The translations under genes were made by a program, and so were the position numbers. A model generated the notes under the pieces. It worked only from the letters and a program-made list of their open reading frames with translations. It was not told the origin of the DNA and did not search any database. Below are positions 45,840 to 54,465 of a stretch of DNA of 64,000 bases, piece after piece; positions within the stretch are counted from its first letter, which is position 1, and every line of letters begins with the position of its first letter. The stretch comes from Nitrospiraceae bacterium (lineage in GTDB: Bacteria > Nitrospirota > Nitrospiria > Nitrospirales > Nitrospiraceae), in NCBI GenBank assembly GCA_919902505.1, contig CAKKRE010000033.1:1-64000 (forward strand). The letters run 5' to 3'.

Positions 45840-46046
45840 TCATCGAACAGGCCAGGCATTTTGCACGATGAGCAAGACCAGGCAGAACAGCAAGACCGCC
45901 AATGCACCGAGAACCGACACCGCAATAGAGAACGCCCCCTAGCGCCTGAACTGGTCACGGCGCATGTGGGGAAATCGCATCGGGCAATACGCCGTCACGG
46001 CCGCTCCGAGCCCGACAATCGCGATCGACACCTGCGCCACGTCCAT
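45840..46046 (-). pseudogene. Two-helix small membrane protein interrupted by TAG
   Basis: The frame reads MDVAQVSIAIVGLGAAV and RDQFRR, then TAG at 45939-45941, then in the same frame GAFSIAVSVLGALAVLLFCL and VLLIVQNAWPVR. Each half has one membrane helix. Without the amber codon it would be a 68-residue two-helix protein. The family is unknown, so it may instead be two chance frames. Confidence 0.3.
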
Positions 46047-46170
46047 TGTGTTCACTTACGTAGACGGCCGACAAAACCCTACTCGTGAATCGGAACAGCG
46101 TCAAGAAACGGAGGACACGTGTGCGGGGCTGCGTTCCGGGCGGATGCTGATGATGCGGATCGAGAAGGGA

Positions 46171-46725
46171 TCAGTGTCCTTCTTTGGCGACAATGTGAGT
46201 GGGAATACCGTCCAGACTCAGCTGATTCTTTTCTTCCCGGTACCGCCTTAACCCTTCGTCGCCCTTCTTCTCGGCCCAGACGCTGAGCAACTCCCGGTCA
46301 CCGAGGTACGACAAATAGGGAACTGCCATGCCGCAGGAGGTTTGCACGAGGTCGATGGTCACATCGAAAATCTGACGGGCACCGGGCAACGGCGGGAACA
46401 GGCCAAGAAGCTCCTGCCACTCGGAGTCGCCCTTGTGCACCACCTTCGCCCTGCCGTAGAGCCGCAGGATCAGCGGCTGGCCCTCAAAGGCGCAGAACAT
46501 GATCGTCATACGCGGGTCGTGTTGTACATGGGCCGAGGATTCATTACCGCTCCCGGTGACGTTGAGCCATGCCACGTGAGCGGGGCCGAGCACCCGAAAC
46601 GAGTCCATGCCTTTCGGCGACACATTCACCCGGCTCTCCGCCGTGGCCGTCCCGACAAAGAACACCTTCTGTGTGGTGATGAATTCGATATGGGTCTTTG
46701 ACAATTCCTTGTATCGTTGAGCCAC
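46171..46725 (-). CDS. Pyridoxamine 5'-phosphate oxidase-fold flavoprotein
   Basis: A 184-residue split-barrel protein: FVGTATAESRVNVSPKG, VAWLNVTGSGNESSAHV and MTIMFCAFEGQPLILRLYG, the pattern of PNPOx-like general stress or F420/FMN-binding proteins. The C-terminal YREEKNQLSLDG segment is typical of a large uncharacterised subgroup. Substrate unknown. Confidence 0.9.
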   Translation of the reverse strand: MAQRYKELSKTHIEFITTQKVFFVGTATAESRVNVSPKGMDSFRVLGPAHVAWLNVTGSGNESSAHVQHDPRMTIMFCAFEGQPLILRLYGRAKVVHKGDSEWQELLGLFPPLPGARQIFDVTIDLVQTSCGMAVPYLSYLGDRELLSVWAEKKGDEGLRRYREEKNQLSLDGIPTHIVAKEGH

Positions 46726-46784
46726 CGTTGTCCACCTCCCTCATCCGCGCAGAGCAGAAATCATCGCCCCGAGGGGCGTACCAC

Positions 46785-47273
46785 TCAGAAGCTTCTTTCC
46801 TCAACATCTGCGGAGCCATCCGGTGAGGGAACCGCAAGCCGGCCTTCGCCCATATCGATAAGATCGAGCAGGCTCACGAGGGCACAATCGATTTTGGCTG
46901 CCAGTTCAGGCACGGTCGCTTGCAAGTAAAGAAGGACACGGCCAGCCGGCCGATAGCCCTCAACTTCGGCGGCCCACCGCTGTTTCTCGTCGGCGGAATG
47001 TCGTGTCGCATGTTGCGCAACCCATTGCGCCACCGGTTCATCCGTCTCGCAGGAGAGAATGACCGCCCGTAAGGCCTCCCCTTCCAACCCGGTAAAGGCA
47101 AGGAAGCGCCCATCGAGCGTGACTCCGCGATGCAGAAGATTCCTCCGGTACGCCGCCGGAAGCTCGCCTCGTGCCTGCGCGCGCACCTTGTCGATTAAGC
47201 GCGGGAGGATGATGTACCCCTCCAACGTGTCCCGCGGAGAGCGTAGCGCAGTCAGTGGGTTGAACGCCGTCAT
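46785..47273 (-). CDS. DUF5069 family protein
   Basis: A 162-residue helical protein: SPRDTLEGYIILPRLIDKVRA, a LLHRGVTLDGRFLAFTG segment and a central domain with DEPVAQWV, as in DUF5069. ATG 47273 is nine bases from GGAGG; the upstream in-frame GTG 47279 is only three bases from it. Function unknown. Confidence 0.85.
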   Translation of the reverse strand: MTAFNPLTALRSPRDTLEGYIILPRLIDKVRAQARGELPAAYRRNLLHRGVTLDGRFLAFTGLEGEALRAVILSCETDEPVAQWVAQHATRHSADEKQRWAAEVEGYRPAGRVLLYLQATVPELAAKIDCALVSLLDLIDMGEGRLAVPSPDGSADVEERSF

Positions 47274-47470
47274 GATCACCTGCCTCCCTCCGTTTCAACC
47301 TGTCGATAGTCCGCACGCAAGGCCGAAGCAGTTCTCCTGCCTGTTTCGACGATCGTGATTCTGGCGGGGTGGAGAAGCACTGTCAATCGACAGGCTTTCA
47401 TGACGTTCATCAAGGTCGACTCCGGACGCGGCAGTTGTTTTAGGCTGGATACTATGCTGTGATCAGCGTG

Positions 47471-48025
47471 ATGGATGCCTTTCCGACCCTTCGTACTGCA
47501 CGGCTGATTCTCCGACCATTCGAGGCCCCGGATGTCGATACCGTGCAACGCCTGGCAGGGGTGAAGGAAGTCGCCGCAGGCACCCTGCTCCCCCACCCCT
47601 ACGACCGCGAAGCAGCCACACAATGGATCGCGCAGCAACAGGAGAGTTTCGCCGCGGGCAACGCCATCACGTTTGCCATCGTCCTCGCTGAAGAGGAACG
47701 ACTCATCGGGTCAATCGGGATGGACATCGCCCGCGAGCACGAGCTTGCGCGCCTGAGTTACTGGCTCGGCACCGACTACTGGAACCGGGGCTACTGCACC
47801 GAAGCTGTACGAGCCATGCTCGACTACGGCTTCACCCGCCTGTTACTCCATCGCATCTATGCCCCGCACTTTCACAACAACCCGGCCTCGGGACGTGTCT
47901 TACGAAAAGTCGGGATGACCCACGAAGGCCGCATGCGCGAGCACTACATCCGCTTCGGCCAATTTGTGGATGTGGAGATCTATGGAATATTGAGAGAAGA
48001 GTTCCTGAATGACAGCGTTCATTGA
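47471..48025 (+). CDS. GNAT acetyltransferase, RimJ/RimL type
   Basis: A 184-residue protein with LRTARLILRPFEAPD, the LIGSIGMDI strand, RLSYWLGTDYWNRGYCTEAV (acetyl-CoA loop region) and NPASGRVLRKVGMTHEGR, all typical of the RimJ/RimL subfamily. It may acetylate a ribosomal protein, another protein or an antibiotic. ATG 47471 or GTG 47459 could start; neither has a strong ribosome binding site. Confidence 0.93.
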   Translation: MDAFPTLRTARLILRPFEAPDVDTVQRLAGVKEVAAGTLLPHPYDREAATQWIAQQQESFAAGNAITFAIVLAEEERLIGSIGMDIAREHELARLSYWLGTDYWNRGYCTEAVRAMLDYGFTRLLLHRIYAPHFHNNPASGRVLRKVGMTHEGRMREHYIRFGQFVDVEIYGILREEFLNDSVH

Positions 48026-48506
48026 CGGGAAGCAGTCGCAAATACTCGCGAATCGATTTCGCGCACAGCATAAACAGACACGCTACCGACCGGGCATCGA
48101 TCCTCACTCTATTCTGTGTCATGGCCACGATGTTCAGCGCGCTGTCCTCCGTCGCAGAAGCGGCGCCTCCTGAGTATCCCTTCTCCCTGGAATTCGAAAC
48201 CGGGGCAGTGTGGCAATCGCGAAACCAGATTCAGATTCCCGACAGCAGCGCCGGGACGAGGTTCGCGCTGACCGAGATCCAAGGCAATGGTCCGGAAGCA
48301 CAGCGCCGCGTCGAGTTGACCTGTAACATGGCGTATCGGCATTCACTCCGCTTCGTGTACGCCCCGCTCGAGTTTTCCGGCACCGGGGCGTTCGGACAGC
48401 CGGTGCGCTTCGCAGGCAGCACGTTTGCCCCCGGCCCCCCATAGATTCCGAGTACAAATTCGATTCCTACCGCCTCACCTATCGATACCTGGTCCACGAA
48501 ACAGAC
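48022..48506 (+). pseudogene. Outer-membrane beta-barrel protein, frameshifted and truncated
   Basis: After a signal peptide (ALSSVAEAAPP) the sequence runs SLEFETGAVWQSRNQIQIP and RFVYAPLEFSGTG, as in porin-like barrel proteins. The frame stops in a run of six C (48435-48440); a shift restores IDSEYKFDSYRLTYRYLVHE up to about 48506. The rest of the barrel is absent because the toxin-antitoxin locus begins at 48519. Confidence 0.7.
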
Positions 48507-48518
48507 CCGCAGTCCCTC

Positions 48519-48866
48519 CTATGCAGCGCGAAGCAGGAACTCCACTTTCACGGCGTCGAACGGGAAGAGAATCCGGCCATCCTTAGTACGGTCAAGGACC
48601 CCGGCGTTCAGCAGAGCAGTCACGTCACTGTGCACCGCCTTGACATCGCGTCCGACGCGACGCGCCACCTCGCGAATCGAGACAGGCCCGGCGCCGCACA
48701 TTGCCCGCAGCAATTCCCAGCGCTTCGCGGTAAGGACTTTCCAGAGTAGTTCTGGCGTGGCGAAGCTGATCCGCGCCGATTTCTCGGCTTTCCCACGCTT
48801 CCAGGCACGGACAAAACCAGCCATTGTCTCGCTCGGGACACGAACATCAAGCGTCACGGTTTTCAT
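48519..48866 (-). CDS. HTH antitoxin, TumA/HVO_A0114-like
   Basis: A 115-residue protein with a winged-HTH: WELLRAMCGAGPVSIREVAR, RRVGRDVKAVHSDVTALLNAG, and an N-terminal MKTVTLDVRVPSETMAGFV. It matches the antitoxin partner of TumE-type toxins. Its start overlaps the toxin gene end by 20 bases, so toxin and antitoxin are co-expressed, toxin first. Confidence 0.8.
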   Translation of the reverse strand: MKTVTLDVRVPSETMAGFVRAWKRGKAEKSARISFATPELLWKVLTAKRWELLRAMCGAGPVSIREVARRVGRDVKAVHSDVTALLNAGVLDRTKDGRILFPFDAVKVEFLLRAA

Positions 48867-49143
48867 AGTTCCACCTCACAATGTCGCGTTGAAAGTCAGC
48901 GATGAGTTCCTCTGGCGTCTGGAACGTGTAGGGGCTCTCTTTTCCGTTGAAGTGTCGGTGATCGCCTTTACCGGCTTCATTGTCGTAGCGCACTACGCAT
49001 ACTTCCCGCACGACATACGCAAGGCGATACTTGAACCCGTGGGCCGAACCTGCTACCGGCCTCAGAACTTTCCACAGCACCAATTCCGCAAAAGCACGCT
49101 CTGAAAATGCGATACGCGTCCGGAGAAGCTCAATCGCTCTCAT
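48847..49143 (-). CDS. TumE/DUF6516-type toxin
   Basis: A 98-residue protein with the DUF6516 pattern: FKYRLAYVVREVCVVRYDNE and GKGDHRHFNGKESPYTF, then EELIADFQRDI. The conserved GDHRH motif is intact. TumE toxins are probable ribonucleases acting in the cytoplasm. It lies upstream of its HTH antitoxin. Confidence 0.82.
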   Translation of the reverse strand: MRAIELLRTRIAFSERAFAELVLWKVLRPVAGSAHGFKYRLAYVVREVCVVRYDNEAGKGDHRHFNGKESPYTFQTPEELIADFQRDIVRWNYENRDA

Positions 49144-49308
49144 GTTGGAGACATTACCAACAAGGTTTCCTTGTTGTCAACGGCACCAACAGCGCAACTC
49201 GTCCATTGCACACCCTGGTATGCCAGGACGGCTCATCGAGGGGTCTGCAGATGCTCACACAGCAGTCCCAAGGCGTCGCAGCCACAAGGCCTCCAGTCGA
49301 TCGAGCCC

Positions 49309-51732
49309 CTATGTGTCAGCGATGCGAAGGGTATCCAGATACTGTCTCCGGGCATGCGGATCTGAGGGAGCGGTTTCGACGTGAGGCAGGGCGAGCGTGT
49401 AGAGTAGTGCGGCGAGCAGCACGCGGCCGATGCGGCCATTGAAATCCTTGAAGGGGTGAATCCACTGGAAGCGCCAGTCGGCCCAGGCCAGGAGCCCGGC
49501 GCATCCACTAAGCGTTGCCCCCGGCTCATGGCGCAACCGTTCGGCCAGATCATCACAGAATTGCCGCATATGGATCGGGACTTCAGAGAACGGCGGCGGC
49601 GTGTGGGCGCCGACTTGCACAGTCACATCCCGGAAGCGCCCGGCCCAATCCGGAAACAAATGACCAGCCAGCCGTTGGTGACGCACACACAGCCATTCCG
49701 GCGAGATGACGATCTGATCGGGCTTGGTTTGCAGAATTTCGTCGTAGATCGCAACGAGCGGCACGGCGAGCCGTTCGGATAGCTCCGAATAGGAGAGACG
49801 GCCTTCGGCCGTATCGAACTGACGAGTCGAGCCTAACTCGCTTTGGCGTTCGGAATCCCCATCAGAGTCTTGAGGCGCTCTGTACTGACCGGTTGGCTCT
49901 CGAACGCCATGGACTGGCTCACCCGCTCCAGCAGCACTTTCCGGTGCGCTGCCGCCACCTTCGTCGGGGTATTGTGCTGCGCCCTCCACTGTTGCAGACG
50001 CACCTCGGCTTGCGCCAGGTCGATCGGCTGGTTTGACTTCTGATTCATGACCGTCATTCTCCTGCACTGTGGATGAAGATGCAACCGAGGCCGATTCCAC
50101 AATCTTGATCTCTTCTTCCGTCAAGCCATAGAGATCATAGACCAACCGGTCGATCTCCTGATCCGTCGCGTCGATCTGACGTTGCAGCCGGTCCTTGTCT
50201 GCAGGCGTCTTGACGCCAGTGAGACGCTGGTGCAACTCCAACATGCCTTCGACGAGAGTGACCATCCGGCCATGCCGCTCTTTGTCTGCTTTCGCGGTGA
50301 AGTCGATGACTCGAATCGGCACCTTCTCCATATATTGGTAAATGAGTCGGTAGCGATACTGGCCGGCACGCACGCCGAACGGGATGCTGAGATTGCTGAT
50401 GGCAAACCAAAATAGTCGGCTATTCAGAATGCCGAGGAGACAGGGATCGTCCACACCCAAACAGTATGCGGTATTAGCGAGATACCGCCCGCTCCGATCC
50501 AGAAAGAACCGTGGCGCCTTGCAGATGTCGGGGAAAATGATCTTGGGACCTTCAAAGTATTCGTAGTAGTCGCATGAACGCAGTTCCCACCAATACTGTC
50601 CCTTGTCTTGACGTTTACGGCAGGCTTCGGCAAATGGTTCAAAATGCCTGGCGATATTGCGATGCGTCGCGGAAAACCAGTTCCAGGCCTCGCGCTCAGA
50701 CACCTGTCCGCCTGCCTTCTTTTCCTTCGCCATAGCCGTCTGCGTCCAGCCGGAGGGAAGCACGATTAAGAAGCGCCCGTCATCTTCAATTTCATAACGG
50801 CGAATATTCTGACCGCCAAGGAATGGCTTAATGAGGGGTTCGTTTTGGTGAGCGCCCAACACCAGCTTATCGCGCTGTTCCTGACTCAGCTCAAACGCCT
50901 CATTCAAACCCGTCAGCAATCCGCGAAAGAACTTTCGATCAACGTATTCGCCGAGCGGCTTGCCGGCCTTCATCACCTTCTCAAACACTGTCGCCTCTTC
51001 GTCTGACTTCAGAGACCAGGCGTTCGCTGTTAGTCGCTCCTGCGGGATCGTGAAGCGATGGTCAATTGCGCTATCGTCCAAGCTGGGAAAAACCAGCGAA
51101 GGAATACGCGAGACCTCGATACGTGCGGGTTGCTTCGTTTTCGCCAGAAGCGGAATGCAGACATAGGTGTCCTTGGCGTTCTCGAATACGGCCAGTCCGC
51201 CGAAATCCAGGATGCGGAGCACGGCGGCCTGTCTCTTGAGCGTTCGGCGCAAGGCTTCCCCATAGGTCGTGCGGAGAAAGCTACTGGATACGATGAAGCT
51301 GAAACGTCCCCCTTCGCGTAGCAGCGCCACGCTCTTCTCCATGAAGTAAGCATAGAGATCAGCCACCCCGTCGAAAGCTTCGTAGTGTCGAGCCAGATAG
51401 TCTTTGAATCCCGACAAGGACTCCTGCCGCACATACGGCGGATTGCCGATGACGGCATCGAAGCCGCCGGCCTTCATGATCTCCGGGAACTCGGCCTTCC
51501 AATCGAAAGGATTCACGCGGCGCATTTCTTCATCGTCCGGCATGAGTTGACCCGCGAAATAGTCCGGCCCGATGAGACTGTTGCCGCATTTGATGTTCTG
51601 GCCCAGGTCCGGCAACGCACGCTCGTGAACAAAGGAGAGCTGCCGTTTCAGTGTCTCGTCGCTTTCCCCCTCCAGCACTTTCAGGGACAGACTGAGTTTC
51701 GTCACTTCCACCGCTTGGCTGTCGATGTCCAC
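49309..51732 (-). CDS. Type IIG-like RM enzyme, C-terminal part, fused in frame to a Fic domain
   Basis: An 807-residue frame: MTase catalytic motif NPPYVRQESL near residue 95, a target-recognition region, and YDLYGLTEEEIKIVES, which normally ends such proteins. The frame stays open through about 110 low-complexity residues and then reads a Fic domain with HPFKDFNGRIGR (49423-49458), close to HPFx(D/E)GNGRxxR but with Phe for Gly. The N-terminal half is in another frame (51777-53114), separated by one missing base near 51823. The Fic part may be a separate gene whose antitoxin is at 49833-50057. Confidence 0.8.
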   Translation of the reverse strand: MDIDSQAVEVTKLSLSLKVLEGESDETLKRQLSFVHERALPDLGQNIKCGNSLIGPDYFAGQLMPDDEEMRRVNPFDWKAEFPEIMKAGGFDAVIGNPPYVRQESLSGFKDYLARHYEAFDGVADLYAYFMEKSVALLREGGRFSFIVSSSFLRTTYGEALRRTLKRQAAVLRILDFGGLAVFENAKDTYVCIPLLAKTKQPARIEVSRIPSLVFPSLDDSAIDHRFTIPQERLTANAWSLKSDEEATVFEKVMKAGKPLGEYVDRKFFRGLLTGLNEAFELSQEQRDKLVLGAHQNEPLIKPFLGGQNIRRYEIEDDGRFLIVLPSGWTQTAMAKEKKAGGQVSEREAWNWFSATHRNIARHFEPFAEACRKRQDKGQYWWELRSCDYYEYFEGPKIIFPDICKAPRFFLDRSGRYLANTAYCLGVDDPCLLGILNSRLFWFAISNLSIPFGVRAGQYRYRLIYQYMEKVPIRVIDFTAKADKERHGRMVTLVEGMLELHQRLTGVKTPADKDRLQRQIDATDQEIDRLVYDLYGLTEEEIKIVESASVASSSTVQENDGHESEVKPADRPGASRGASATVEGAAQYPDEGGGSAPESAAGAGEPVHGVREPTGQYRAPQDSDGDSERQSELGSTRQFDTAEGRLSYSELSERLAVPLVAIYDEILQTKPDQIVISPEWLCVRHQRLAGHLFPDWAGRFRDVTVQVGAHTPPPFSEVPIHMRQFCDDLAERLRHEPGATLSGCAGLLAWADWRFQWIHPFKDFNGRIGRVLLAALLYTLALPHVETAPSDPHARRQYLDTLRIADT
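49833..50057 (-). CDS. Small Fic-antitoxin-like gene nested in another frame
   Basis: A 74-codon gene with GCAGGAGA just before ATG 50057 (ATG 50048 also possible). Product: NQPIDLAQAEVRLQQWRA, VAAAHRKVLLERVSQSMAFES and VSTERLKTLMGI. It is helical, and SMAFES is close to the Fic-inhibiting motif (S/T)xxxE(G/N). It lies exactly in the stretch between the methylase and Fic domains, but in a different frame from both. Codon use looks more natural here than in the long frame. It would block the Fic active site. Confidence 0.6.
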   Translation of the reverse strand: MTVMNQKSNQPIDLAQAEVRLQQWRAQHNTPTKVAAAHRKVLLERVSQSMAFESQPVSTERLKTLMGIPNAKAS

Positions 51733-51776
51733 GCCGTAGATGTTGTTCAGGAGGATCCGCTTCTTCTCCTGCGTGG

Positions 51777-53114
51777 TCAGCCGCCACTCGCCGCTGGACG
51801 CCAGAAAGAGTTCCTTGCGGTGTTTTCCGGGCCGTCCTCCACATACCAGTCGCGGTGGTAATTGAGCAGAAACCGATAGGCGCCGAGCAGGAACGATCCC
51901 GACCCGCAGGCCGGATCGAGAATTGTAAGCTTCGCAATCTGCTTGGGCGTCTTACCGTCGCACAAAACTCCAACCGTCTGCTTCACGATGTATTCGACGA
52001 TGTACGCCGGTGTGTAATAGACGCCGCCGGCCTTCTTGACCTCGGGCTTCTCTTCGACCTTGGCCTGATGGCCTGACGTGAGACGAATGACCTTGCCAAG
52101 GAACTGCTCATAGACCTGGCCCAGGATTTCCGTGGGGAACACGGAGAATTCATAGGGACTGTTGGGATAGTAGAGCCGTCCGATGATGTCTTTGAGGGTT
52201 TTGTCGTCGATCTTCAGGCTGGGAGTCAGCTTGTCGGGCGCTTCGGCCCGGCCTTTCTCGGACTGGAAGTGAAAGAGGCCGGAGTTGTACCGGTCGTCGG
52301 CCTGCTCGTAGAGGTAGCGTAGCCGTCCATAGATGTCCTGGCCGTTGAGCAAGGCCTGGAGTTGCGCATAGGGTTCGATGCCCCGGTCTTCGGCGATACG
52401 GAGGAAGATGAGCCGATCGATGGTGCGCTGCACCGAAAAATTCAGCTCGTACACGGAGAGCTTCGGATTGCGGAGCGCGAGATTTTTGGCGAGCGCCTCC
52501 CGCCAAGTCTCGATCTCCTTCAGGAACTCGGCATCGACCGTGGCAGTGCCCCGTTTGCGATCGGTGACGGCATATTTATCGAAGGAGCCTTTAAGGACGG
52601 CCTCCTTACTGAAGATTGAAGCGATCGCATCCCACTTGGTCAGGTAGTCCCGATAGGTAAGGTACAGAATGCGTCCCGCGCTGGGCTTGTCGGACGGATT
52701 GGGGCGTGTACGGCAATCGTAGACGGCGAATTCTTCGAAATCGGTCAGGATCGAGAGCGGCAGTTTGGCCGACCAGGCGTAGCGTCTGATCTGATAGGCC
52801 GGAGGAATCTCCTCTTTGACATTGACGGCCGGTTTTTTGGCTTCCAGGAAAAACTTACGCGCGCCGCCGATGCGGAAGCAGTAGTCGGGCGCTTTGGTGT
52901 TGCCGCCGATCTTGATGGCATCTTCATGGATGACATCTTTGTGCGCCTCGGCATGCCCCTGTGTGTTGGGCACATCCCAACCCAGCGCTTCGAACAATGG
53001 GTCGAGAAACTCCCGACGCACTTGGGTTTCGTTGTAGCTCTGGCTCTTATAGGACTCGCGATTCTGCTCGAACCGGTCGATGAGGGTGGCAACGATAGGA
53101 GGCGCCTGGCTCAT
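51777..53114 (-). CDS. Type IIG-like RM enzyme, N-terminal part
   Basis: A 445-residue frame holding a PD-(D/E)xK nuclease (PDYCF with Asp77, and EAK with Glu91 and Lys93), a helical region and the start of the adenine methylase, DPACGSGSFLLGAY (motif I). The frame then slips: HRKELFLASSGEW continues in another frame. One extra base in the four-T run at 51823-51826 would join it to the 807-codon part, giving a single Eco57I-like enzyme that cuts and methylates. Real loss or assembly error cannot be told apart. Confidence 0.88.
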   Translation of the reverse strand: MSQAPPIVATLIDRFEQNRESYKSQSYNETQVRREFLDPLFEALGWDVPNTQGHAEAHKDVIHEDAIKIGGNTKAPDYCFRIGGARKFFLEAKKPAVNVKEEIPPAYQIRRYAWSAKLPLSILTDFEEFAVYDCRTRPNPSDKPSAGRILYLTYRDYLTKWDAIASIFSKEAVLKGSFDKYAVTDRKRGTATVDAEFLKEIETWREALAKNLALRNPKLSVYELNFSVQRTIDRLIFLRIAEDRGIEPYAQLQALLNGQDIYGRLRYLYEQADDRYNSGLFHFQSEKGRAEAPDKLTPSLKIDDKTLKDIIGRLYYPNSPYEFSVFPTEILGQVYEQFLGKVIRLTSGHQAKVEEKPEVKKAGGVYYTPAYIVEYIVKQTVGVLCDGKTPKQIAKLTILDPACGSGSFLLGAYRFLLNYHRDWYVEDGPENTARNSFWRPAASGG

Positions 53115-53551
53115 AGAGAGGGATTCACGCTGTGTGATGGATAAAAAGTTGTCGAAGAATACCCGTTTCCTCGTGGGAAATCATCCAACCTCTGTACCTT
53201 GCCTTTCTGGACCAGTAACCAGAGAGCACACGCTGCCATCACTGGGAACTTGAGAGTGTGCGAGACGACAAAACTCTCCAAACCATGTGCCTGAGGTTTC
53301 TCCCAAGGACTCGTATCGTTTCGGATACCCGCTAATACGATGCAGATTCAGGGGCATCTCCATTTGTCCGCAGAGCGCTGCTCAGAAAATTCATGACCTA
53401 CGCATTTTCACACTGTTGGCGCAATCTGCATCGGCTCATCACTCAGCCGTCAGAGGCACTTCCCTGGCATGGTTACTGCTTCATTCGTAAGTGCTGGTGC
53501 GTGGTCACTTGCATATCAATGCAACCAATCTTTCGAGAGGAGGGCCAGACA
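53115..53551. other. Intergenic region between the RM and peptidase genes
   Basis: 437 bases. The promoter of the RM gene (minus) and the peptidase gene (plus) must lie here. AGAGGAGGG at 53535-53543 is the peptidase ribosome binding site. I see no inverted repeat or further gene. Confidence 0.4.
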
Positions 53552-54427
53552 ATGCATGAAACAGGAACGCACAACGGGATGGGAACGGGCTGGGTACCGG
53601 ATCGTCCGGACTTTCGTGACTACACCGAGAAGGATGAAACGATCGCCACACTTCTGAAGAAAACGAAGATCGCCAAAGCACCTAAAGCACTTCCCGGATC
53701 GGTCGACCTCCGGGCCTGGTGTTCACCGATCGAGGACCAGGGGTCCATTGGATCATGTACTGCCAATGCAGGCGTCGGACTGATGGAGTATTTCGAACGA
53801 AGAGCCACGAACAAGCACATTGATGCCTCACGACTCTTCTTGTACAAAGCGACGCGGAACCTGCTGCACTGGACAGGCGACACCGGCGCCTATCTCAGGA
53901 CCACCATGGGCGCCATGGTACTCTTCGGCACGCCCCCCGAAGAATACTGGCCCTACCGCATCGCAGACTTTGACCTTGAACCCAGTTCCTTCTGCTATGC
54001 CTTCGCCCAGAACTATCAGGCCATCCGCTACTACCGACTGGATCCACCGGGAACGACGGCGGCTACACTGTTGGAGAGGATCAAGAAATATCTCGCCGCA
54101 GGACTCCCTTCCATGTTCGGGTTTACCGTTTACAGTTCAATTTCGCAGGCCGGAACGAACGGGAAAATTCCGATGCCGACTCAAGGCGAGTCGGTTGTCG
54201 GCGGACATGCAATCGTTGCGGTCGGGTATGACGATCAGATGAAGATTAAAAATACCAATTCAGGCAGTACACAGACGACGGGAGCCTTTCTGATCAGAAA
54301 TTCGTGGGGAACCGGCTGGGGCGACGCCGGCTACGGATGGCTACCCTACGAGTATGTCAACGCAGAGCAAGCCATGGATTGGTGGTCGCTCCTGAAGAAG
54401 GAATGGGTCGACACGGGAGCCTTCTAG
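53552..54427 (+). CDS. Papain-family (C1A) cysteine peptidase
   Basis: A 291-residue enzyme with the catalytic Gln/Cys motif DQGSIGSCTANA, the His motif GGHAIVAVGYDD and the Asn motif IRNSWGTGWGDAGYGWLPY. It has no signal peptide and no long pro-region, starting almost directly with GWVPDRPDFRDYTEKDE, the pattern of a bacterial C1A group. ATG 53552 with its strong AGAGGAGGG is chosen over open frame upstream. It should cut proteins in the cytoplasm or after non-classical export. A hairpin follows the stop. Confidence 0.92.
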   Translation: MHETGTHNGMGTGWVPDRPDFRDYTEKDETIATLLKKTKIAKAPKALPGSVDLRAWCSPIEDQGSIGSCTANAGVGLMEYFERRATNKHIDASRLFLYKATRNLLHWTGDTGAYLRTTMGAMVLFGTPPEEYWPYRIADFDLEPSSFCYAFAQNYQAIRYYRLDPPGTTAATLLERIKKYLAAGLPSMFGFTVYSSISQAGTNGKIPMPTQGESVVGGHAIVAVGYDDQMKIKNTNSGSTQTTGAFLIRNSWGTGWGDAGYGWLPYEYVNAEQAMDWWSLLKKEWVDTGAF

Positions 54428-54436
54428 CGCGCATGA

Positions 54437-54465
54437 ACTTCCCGGTCCACACCGGACCGGGAAGT
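54437..54465 (+). terminator. Hairpin after the peptidase gene
   Basis: ACTTCCCGGTCC and GGACCGGGAAGT pair perfectly around a 5-base loop, ten bases after the stop codon. No T tract follows, so a terminator is likely but not certain. Confidence 0.65.

Noticed and set aside
47360-47400. A third TGTCGA promoter on the minus strand near 47380.
   Set aside because: TGTCGA is present, but no CGA-type box lies at the 16-base spacing and the downstream gene is DUF5069, not a DGPF-type gene.
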